From positions 105,875 through 169,874 of the forward strand of contig NZ_JACOQH010000006.1 of NCBI RefSeq assembly GCF_014297335.1: a DNA stretch of 64,000 nt, given 5' to 3'. Under the pieces are notes generated by a model, which did no database searches, was not told the origin of the DNA, and saw nothing but the letters and a program-made list of their open reading frames with translations. Both the position numbers and the translations under genes were made by a program. Positions within the stretch are counted from its first letter, which is position 1. Each line of letters starts with the position of its first letter. This document shows positions 59,112 to 64,000 of the stretch, one piece after another. Origin of the DNA: Roseburia_D yibonii. Its GTDB lineage: Bacteria > Bacillota > Clostridia > Lachnospirales > Lachnospiraceae.

Positions 59112-60539
59112 ATGTGGGAAACGATCAATCATTTTCTCGGTGTAGTGGATAATTTTGTCTGGGGCGTACCGCTTATGGTGCTTATCATGGCAGGTGGAAT
59201 CCTGCTTACGGTAAGACTTGGACTTCTTCAGATACGGAAGCTTCCGCTGGCGCTCAAATGGATGGTAAAAAACGAAGAGGGCGGCGACGGTGAGATTTCA
59301 AGCTTTGGTGCGCTTTGTACCGCACTCAGTGCCACGATCGGTACCGGAAATATCGTCGGTGTGGCAACTGCGGTCGGAGCAGGCGGACCGGGTGCGCTTT
59401 TCTGGATGGTAGTGGCAGCATTTTTCGGGATGGCGACCAAATATTCCGAAGGCCTTCTGGCAGTCAAGTACAGAGTGGTCGCGGAGGACGGACACAGCCT
59501 CGGCGGACCGTTTTATTATATTGAGCAGGGCATGGGTCCGAAATGGAAATGGCTTGCGAAAATATTTGCGTTTTTTGGCGTATGTGTAGGACTTTTCGGA
59601 ATCGGAACGTTCAGCCAGGTAAACGGAATTTCGAGCGCGGTCAATAATTTCTTTGATCCAAACAATGCGCACAGCGTGAAGATCCTGCCATTTCTCGGAT
59701 CCTATTCCTGGTCGGTGGTCATTGCGTCACTGGTGCTTTCCTTCTGCGTGGCAGCGGTGCTGATCGGCGGCGTAAAGCGTATCGCAAGTGTAAGTCAGAT
59801 CGTTGTGCCGTTTATGGCGGTGATCTATGTTGTATTCGTACTGGTACTTGTGATCTGCAATATCACGGAGGTGCCGGCGGCGTTTGCAGTGATCGTAAAG
59901 GCAGCATTTTCACCGAAGGCAGTGACCGGTGGTGCGGTCGGAAGTATGATCGTAGCAATGCAAAAAGGTGTTGCGCGAGGTATCTTTTCCAATGAGGCGG
60001 GACTCGGAAGTGCCCCGATCGCAGCGGCAGCAGCTCAGACCAAGGAACCGGTGCGTCAGGGACTGGTCAGCATGACCGGAACATTTATTGACACGATCGT
60101 GATCTGTACCCTGACCGGACTTTCCATTGTGCTCACCGGAGCGTGGCAGGTGGAAGGACTGGAAGGCGTGCAGGTTACAACTTACGCATTCCAGCACGGG
60201 CTTCCGTTTCCGGCGGAGGTATCCTCCTTTGTACTGATGCTGTGTCTGGTATTTTTCGCGTTTACCACGATCCTTGGATGGGATTACTACAGTGAACGCT
60301 GTCTTGAGTATTTGAGCGGCGGAAAGATGGGATGCGTCAAAGCATTCCGCTGGATCTATATCCTTGCCGTATTTATCGGACCGTATATGACCGTAAGCGC
60401 GGTATGGACGATCGCGGATATCTTTAACGGGCTGATGGCTCTGCCAAACATGATCGCGTTGTTTGCGTTAAGCGGTGTGGTCGTAAAAGAGACAAAGCAT
60501 TTCTTTGTGCGCCATAAGAACGGAGAAATCGAAGATTAA
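59112..60539 (+). CDS. AGCS-family alanine/glycine:cation symporter
   Basis: This 475-residue, about 11-helix transporter carries the family signatures GALCTALSATIGTGNIVGVA and FSNEAGLGSAPIAAAAA. AGCS proteins import alanine or glycine with Na+ or H+. The glycine riboswitch in its leader points to glycine as substrate. ATG 59112 follows AGGCAGGAG. Confidence 0.93.
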   Translation: MWETINHFLGVVDNFVWGVPLMVLIMAGGILLTVRLGLLQIRKLPLALKWMVKNEEGGDGEISSFGALCTALSATIGTGNIVGVATAVGAGGPGALFWMVVAAFFGMATKYSEGLLAVKYRVVAEDGHSLGGPFYYIEQGMGPKWKWLAKIFAFFGVCVGLFGIGTFSQVNGISSAVNNFFDPNNAHSVKILPFLGSYSWSVVIASLVLSFCVAAVLIGGVKRIASVSQIVVPFMAVIYVVFVLVLVICNITEVPAAFAVIVKAAFSPKAVTGGAVGSMIVAMQKGVARGIFSNEAGLGSAPIAAAAAQTKEPVRQGLVSMTGTFIDTIVICTLTGLSIVLTGAWQVEGLEGVQVTTYAFQHGLPFPAEVSSFVLMLCLVFFAFTTILGWDYYSERCLEYLSGGKMGCVKAFRWIYILAVFIGPYMTVSAVWTIADIFNGLMALPNMIALFALSGVVVKETKHFFVRHKNGEIED

Positions 60540-60567
60540 GAAAAATAGAAAAATGTGAAAAAATCTA

Positions 60568-60598
60568 TTGACTCCTACGTTACGTCATAGACTATCCT
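60568..60598 (+). promoter_or_regulatory. MerR-type promoter with 19-base spacer
   Basis: TTGACT and TATCCT are 19 bases apart, the overlong spacing of MerR-controlled promoters, with an ACGT-T-ACGT dyad inside the spacer. Autoregulation by the following gene is expected. Confidence 0.7.
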
Positions 60599-60626
60599 GT
60601 ACTTACACGGAAGGAGGAAACCAGAG

Positions 60627-61358
60627 ATGAGAACAGTAAATGAGGTAAGTAAACTGACCGGAGTGAGTATACGCGCTCTGCAATATTACGACAAGATGGG
60701 ATTGCTGGCACCCTCGGGGTACACAGCATCCGGTTACAGACTGTATGACGATACAGCCCTGGAAACGCTGCAGCAGATTTTACTGTTAAAAGAGCTGGAA
60801 TTCCCCTTAAAGGAAATCGCGAAGATTTTATCCAGTCCCGGTTTTGACAGGGAAAAAGCATTGGATCAGCAGATCGAACTGCTTCTGTTAAAAAAGGAAC
60901 ATCTGGAACAGCTGATTTCTTTTGCCCGTGAAGTAAAGGAAAAAGGAGAAATCAAGATGGATTTTACAGCATTTGATACCAAAAAGATCGAGGAATATAA
61001 AGAAAGAGCGAAAGCGCAGTGGGGCGACACACCCGCCTATCAGGAATATGAAAAAAAGAACGGACACAGAAGCGCGAAAGAGGAAAATGTCGTTATGCAT
61101 GGACTGTTGGAGCTTTTTGTGGAGTTTGGCGGAATGAAGGAAATGGCTGCGGATGAGAATAAACCGCAGGCACAGGTGAAAAAACTTCAGGATTATATTT
61201 CAGAGCATTTTTACCACTGCACGAATGAAATCTTAGCTGGACTTGGACAGATGTATGCGGCAGATGGCGAGTTTAAAAAGAACATCGATCATGCCGGAGG
61301 AGATGGAACGGCAGATTTCGCGGCAGAAGCGATCCGGATCTACTGCGAGAGGGCATAA
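60627..61358 (+). CDS. MerR-family regulator with TipAS-like domain
   Basis: This 243-residue protein has a MerR helix-turn-helix (about 1-70; VNEVSKLTGVSIRALQYYDKMGLL), a dimerisation coiled coil (about 75-115) and a C-terminal TipAS-like domain (about 120-240) that in TipA traps thiopeptide antibiotics. It probably senses a drug-like ligand and activates its own promoter. No other target is evident nearby. Confidence 0.88.
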   Translation: MRTVNEVSKLTGVSIRALQYYDKMGLLAPSGYTASGYRLYDDTALETLQQILLLKELEFPLKEIAKILSSPGFDREKALDQQIELLLLKKEHLEQLISFAREVKEKGEIKMDFTAFDTKKIEEYKERAKAQWGDTPAYQEYEKKNGHRSAKEENVVMHGLLELFVEFGGMKEMAADENKPQAQVKKLQDYISEHFYHCTNEILAGLGQMYAADGEFKKNIDHAGGDGTADFAAEAIRIYCERA

Positions 61359-61404
61359 AAAGTGCATGTTAGCATTGGATCCGTCTGCGGATGTGAGCGC
61401 AGTA

Positions 61405-61434
61405 TTGACATCGTTCTTTTTCGTATGATACGAT
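61405..61434 (+). promoter_or_regulatory. Promoter of the SseB-like operon
   Basis: TTGACA and TACGAT with an 18-base spacer; transcription should begin near 61441, giving a leader of about 140 bases. Confidence 0.6.
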
Positions 61435-61464
61435 AAACAAATAAAAAAGTCGAAAAATGAGATC

Positions 61465-61561
61465 TCTGCCAAAAAGCAGCGATATCGGGTGTTCAAAGCA
61501 CCGCCGCAGATACGGCACATCACAGAATGTGTGAAAGGTGAGGCTTTGAACACTTTTTTTC
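61465..61561 (+). ncRNA. Structured leader with terminator before the SseB-like gene
   Basis: An upstream hairpin (CTGC/GCAG) precedes a perfect 11-bp stem GTGTTCAAAGC/GCTTTGAACAC (61489-61499 with 61543-61553), followed by TTTTTTT. The 43-base interior holds ACC/GGT pairing and two small hairpins, GCCG/CGGC and ACAT/ATGT, giving a possible three-way junction. It ends 21 bases before the start codon, so the operon is likely controlled by conditional termination. No known riboswitch was recognised. Confidence 0.5.
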
Positions 61562-61581
61562 TTTCAGAAGGAGAACGACAG

Positions 61582-62013
61582 ATGAGTGACGAAAAAAATA
61601 AAAAAACAGATGAAGGACTGCAGGGAAATGAGAAGATAGAAAGCGCGGTTGCGGCATTACAAAAAGAACCGTCCGAGGAGATGTTAGCGCATACCCTGAC
61701 GGTGATCCGCAGACGCATGAACGAAAAAGGGCAGCTCATTTTGGCGGTCGAACCACCGGCGGGTGGCGGACAGTTCCTGGTACAGGCGGTTACGACCGAG
61801 GACGGACAGACCTGGTGGACGGCGTTTACCAGCTTTGAGGAAGAAGTAAAAGGCTCCGGAAGCGTGATGTCAACATTTTTAAGCGACATGGAGGAGCTCT
61901 TTACGGCAGCAGTTTCAGAAAATGGGATAAGCGGCGTGATCATCAATCCATGGAACCGGACGATCATGCTGGATAAAATGCTTTTAAAAATTATTTTGGG
62001 GAGCGATGTATAA
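61582..62013 (+). CDS. SseB-like domain protein
   Basis: This 143-residue protein has a charged N-terminus and an SseB N-terminal-type domain (about 25-140) with TWWTAFTSFEEEV and the closing INPWNRTIMLDK segment, as in clostridial SseB-family proteins of unknown function. ATG 61582 follows AGAAGGAG. Its stop overlaps the next start (TAATG), coupling it to the transglutaminase-like gene. Confidence 0.8.
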   Translation: MSDEKNKKTDEGLQGNEKIESAVAALQKEPSEEMLAHTLTVIRRRMNEKGQLILAVEPPAGGGQFLVQAVTTEDGQTWWTAFTSFEEEVKGSGSVMSTFLSDMEELFTAAVSENGISGVIINPWNRTIMLDKMLLKIILGSDV

Positions 62014-62549
62014 TGGAAAAAACAGATGAGATAACATGTCCGGAAGATATTTTTAACTGGATGGAAGAAAATGTGGAGTATGGCTGGCTGGATACCGAGG
62101 GAAACAGACACATAAGAGAAATGAAGGATTTTCGAAAGCAGTATCGGACCATGTCTGTGGAAGAAAGCATGAAACAAAAAATAGGAACCTGCATAGAACA
62201 GGTCGCTGTCATGCATTTTCTGCTGGATAAGATACAGATAAAGAGCAAGATGTACTGTTGCAGAATTTACGAACCGGATGATTATGGAAATCTGGAAGAA
62301 GACGAACATATGCATTGCTTTGTGCTGTTTGAAAGAGACGGAAAAATCTATCATCTGGAGCATCCGAATCCGGAAAAGAAGGGGATCTATGAATATGCGA
62401 CAGAGGAAGAGGCGTTAAAGACAATCGAAGATTATTATGTCGAATTGCGCGGCGGGAAAAAAAGTCCGACCACACAGTTTTATGAAGTGCCGGTCGGTAT
62501 CAGCTTTAAAGAGTTCAATGCGTATATCAATCATCAGAAGGTACAGTAG
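62013..62549 (+). CDS. Transglutaminase-like cysteine protein
   Basis: This 178-residue protein has a papain/transglutaminase-type layout: Cys60 in KIGTCIEQV at the start of a helix, His101 in HMHCFVLF on a strand, and an acidic residue in YHLEHPNPEKKGI (Glu116) as likely third member. Such proteins act as peptidases or amidases; the substrate is unknown. No signal peptide, so cytoplasmic. Translationally coupled to the SseB-like gene, a pairing that suggests joint function. Confidence 0.7.
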   Translation: MEKTDEITCPEDIFNWMEENVEYGWLDTEGNRHIREMKDFRKQYRTMSVEESMKQKIGTCIEQVAVMHFLLDKIQIKSKMYCCRIYEPDDYGNLEEDEHMHCFVLFERDGKIYHLEHPNPEKKGIYEYATEEEALKTIEDYYVELRGGKKSPTTQFYEVPVGISFKEFNAYINHQKVQ

Positions 62550-62597
62550 TTGAATGGTAAAAGAACAGTACAGACAGATGACTAAAAGAGTCGATGA

Positions 62598-63278
62598 AGA
62601 TATGCAGGAAAAGGATATGATAGAAGTAATTTATATCATTGTCTGAAGTTTTATAAAACCTTTCCTGAAATTGTCGACACGGCGTGTAGACAATCCGGTA
62701 TTCTGCTTTCGTGGTCGCATTATAGAACATTATTACAGGTCAAAGACCCTGAAGCTCGTGACTGGTATGAGAAAGAAGCCGCAGAACAGGCTTGGAGTGT
62801 CCGTACTTTACAGAGGAACATTTCTTCTCAGTATTATTACCGTATGCTGGGGACACAGAAAAAAGAGCTTGGAAAAGGCTATGCTTTTGTTGCAAGGCAG
62901 CAGCATATCCATACGGAGAAGCAGGACTATTATATTGACCTTGTGTTTTACAATTACATACTGAAGTGCTTTGTTCTTATTGACCTGAAAACAGAGAAGA
63001 TAACGCATCAAGATGTAGGACAGATGGATATGTATATCCGGATGTATGATGAATTAAAACGCAGTGAGGGCGATAATCCGACAATCGGTATTGTACTTTG
63101 CTCCGATACAGATGATGATATTGCCCGTTATTCTGTTATGCATGGCAATGAACAGTTATTTGCTTCAAAATATAAATTGTATCTGCCGACAAAAGAAGAA
63201 CTGAAAGCAGAGATTGAAACTCAAAAGGCAATGTTTTATCTTCAGCAGCAGGATGGCGAAGAACAGAAAATAGAATAG
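62598..63278 (+). pseudogene. Decayed YhcG/DUF1016 nuclease gene
   Basis: One frame, without a usable start, reads from GKGYDRSNLYHCLKFYKTFP through SWSHYRTLLQVKDPEARDWY and QRNISSQYYYRMLGTQKK and then directly ELGKGYAFVARQQHI, QDYYIDLVFYN, LIDLKTEKITHQDVGQMD. These are the two halves of a DUF1016 (YhcG, PDDEXK-type) protein, with about 100 central residues deleted in frame and the N-terminus lost. The C-terminal nuclease residues remain. The 144-residue ORF from ATG 62844 is unlikely to be functional. Confidence 0.75.
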
Positions 63279-63325
63279 AATTTGTGCAGAATAGTAAAAG
63301 ATGCATAGATGATTTTTCACAACAA

Positions 63326-63347
63326 ACATGACATGTAGCTGTCGTGT
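63326..63347 (+). promoter_or_regulatory. Operator-like dyad before the ClbS-like gene
   Basis: ACATGACA, six bases, TGTCGTGT (7 of 8 symmetric), about 70 bases before the start codon. The binder is unknown. Confidence 0.3.
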
Positions 63348-63415
63348 TTAGAGTGGTATGATCATTCGGTAAGTGAAAAGTATCATAAAAACAGACTGGA
63401 TATAAGGAGAGAATT

Positions 63416-63841
63416 ATGCCAAGACCGAAGAATAAAAAAGATTTGATTACAGCAGCGAATACGGGTTATGAAAAGCTTCTTGCCATGATCGAAAACCGGA
63501 CAGACGCGGAAAAAGAGACGGCGTATGATTTTTCAACGGATGAGAAGAAAAAGGAAGCGCACTGGAGGCGTGATAAAAATCTCAGGGATGTGCTGATGCA
63601 TTTAAACGAATGGCACCTTTTGCTTCTGGAGTGGATCAGGAACCGGGAGAACGGAAGCAATAAGCCTTTTTTGATGGAGGGATATAACTGGAAAACCTAT
63701 GGCGACATGAATATGATCTTCTACAGGAGATGTCAGAAGATCACGGAAGAGGAAGCGCTTGCCAGATTTAAGGATTCCCATAAAAAGGTGATGGAAGCAC
63801 TTGAGACATTTTCCGAGGAAGAATTATTTAGTGTCTGCTGA
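63416..63841 (+). pseudogene. ClbS/DfsB-like gene truncated by an IS
   Basis: The 141-residue frame matches the ClbS/DfsB family (four-helix, DinB-like; in ClbS a hydrolase protecting against colibactin): MPRPKNKKDLITAANTGYE at the start and VLMHLNEWHLLLLEWI in the middle. Full-length members run about 30 residues further past EELF. Here EELF is followed by SVC and a stop encoded by the IS end at 63825-63842. A GGAGAG site precedes the ATG. The truncated protein is probably inactive, though the core helices survive. Confidence 0.75.
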
Positions 63842-64000
63842 TCAAGCCGCAAACACTTGATTTTACTGACTTTTGCCCCACTTTCTGGTATAATGATAGC
63901 AAGGATTTTGACGAAAACAAATCGTTTTTCTTGCAGTTTTTTACAGATTTTGAGCATACGAGGGACTAAAACAATGTACAAACCGATCGACAAGCTACAG
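63825..64000 (+). mobile_element. Left end of an insertion sequence (runs off window)
   Basis: The terminal sequence TATTTAGTGTCTGCTGAT equals the palindrome arm at 35509-35526. A promoter (CTGACT 63866-63871, 17 bases, TATAAT 63889-63894) and a coding start follow. The family is probably IS1182/IS5-like by the transposase start; TA borders are seen at both loci. Confidence 0.7.
63974..64000 (+). CDS. Transposase start, partial
   Basis: Nine codons, MYKPIDKLQ, are visible before the window ends. This beginning is reminiscent of IS1182/IS5-like transposases of clostridia, and the promoter and terminal repeat upstream support it. Too short for certainty. Confidence 0.5.

Noticed and set aside
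61233..62363. 376-codon open frame on the minus strand
   Set aside because: Runs opposite the MerR end, the leader and the SseB-like and transglutaminase-like genes, which have sites, overlaps and family motifs.

Overview
The window reads as chromosomal DNA of a low-to-moderate GC Bacillota bacterium, class Clostridia, most likely family Lachnospiraceae (a Roseburia/Agathobacter-like genome is plausible; this is inference from gene families, not a measured match). Pointers are the Tad-pilus locus with an FHA protein and a rhomboid protease, a lysyl-tRNA synthetase carrying a C-terminal tRNA-binding domain, the SleB-type hydrolase, the tandem glycine riboswitch, frequent GTG/TTG starts and several small conserved clostridial proteins. 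No rRNA, tRNA or CRISPR array was seen.

Region by region. (1) 0.1-0.8 kb: yaaL-like and bofA-like genes, divergent. (2) 0.9-11.0 kb: one long co-directional Tad (Flp) pilus locus: prepilin peptidase, TadZ-like, TadA, TadB, TadC, the 55-residue Flp pilin, a DUF5702-like protein, two TadE-like pseudopilins, a second prepilin peptidase, an FHA protein and a rhomboid protease. (3) 11.1-19.3 kb: housekeeping and envelope genes (flavodoxin/SCP2 hybrid, orphan histidine kinase, HIT, murG, pgi, SleB-type hydrolase, SPFH protein). (4) 19.4-26.8 kb: metabolic/translation run argF, birA, small gene, coaX, dusB, unknown, greA, lysS. (5) 27.1-35.4 kb: a probably acquired locus of methyltransferase, PchR/YbtA-like AraC regulator, ECF S and T components, a tandem ECF ATPase fused in frame to an ABC half-transporter, and a second half-transporter. 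Two copies of one operator-like dyad tie its two transcription units together; the combination suggests import of a small metallophore-type molecule. (6) 35.4-45.5 kb: accessory and decayed DNA: a 56-bp perfect palindrome, an interrupted gene remnant, an internally deleted VWA gene, an XRE regulator, Mrr nuclease, a LOR-like protein, a RelA/SpoT-domain protein, a deformylase-like protein, a DUF4143 ATPase, a frameshifted LOG protein, an isochorismatase-like hydrolase and a PBECR4-like nuclease. (7) 45.5-53.6 kb: GNAT, a TetR regulator with matching operators at its own promoter and at an ABC/FtsX exporter, an azlC-azlD deletion chimera, and a lipoprotein/chemoreceptor pair. (8) 53.7-58.8 kb: LytTR regulator between two DUF3021-like membrane proteins, an rsmH paralogue, GNAT, a truncated esterase, a 4 x 33-bp tandem repeat and a second DUF4143 ATPase. 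(9) 58.8-64 kb: glycine riboswitch plus AGCS symporter, TipAS-type MerR regulator, a structured leader in front of an SseB-like/transglutaminase-like pair, a decayed YhcG (DUF1016) gene, and a ClbS-like gene cut by an insertion sequence that runs off the right end. The IS end is an 18-base exact match to the palindrome at 35.5 kb.

No single wholly unknown system could be proved from sequence alone. The strongest candidates for new biology are the ECF/half-transporter fusion locus with its shared operators, the structured leader upstream of the SseB-like gene, the TadC and TadE variants of the pilus locus, the phased hairpin units after lysS, the 33-bp repeat before the ATPase, and the IS-end palindrome.
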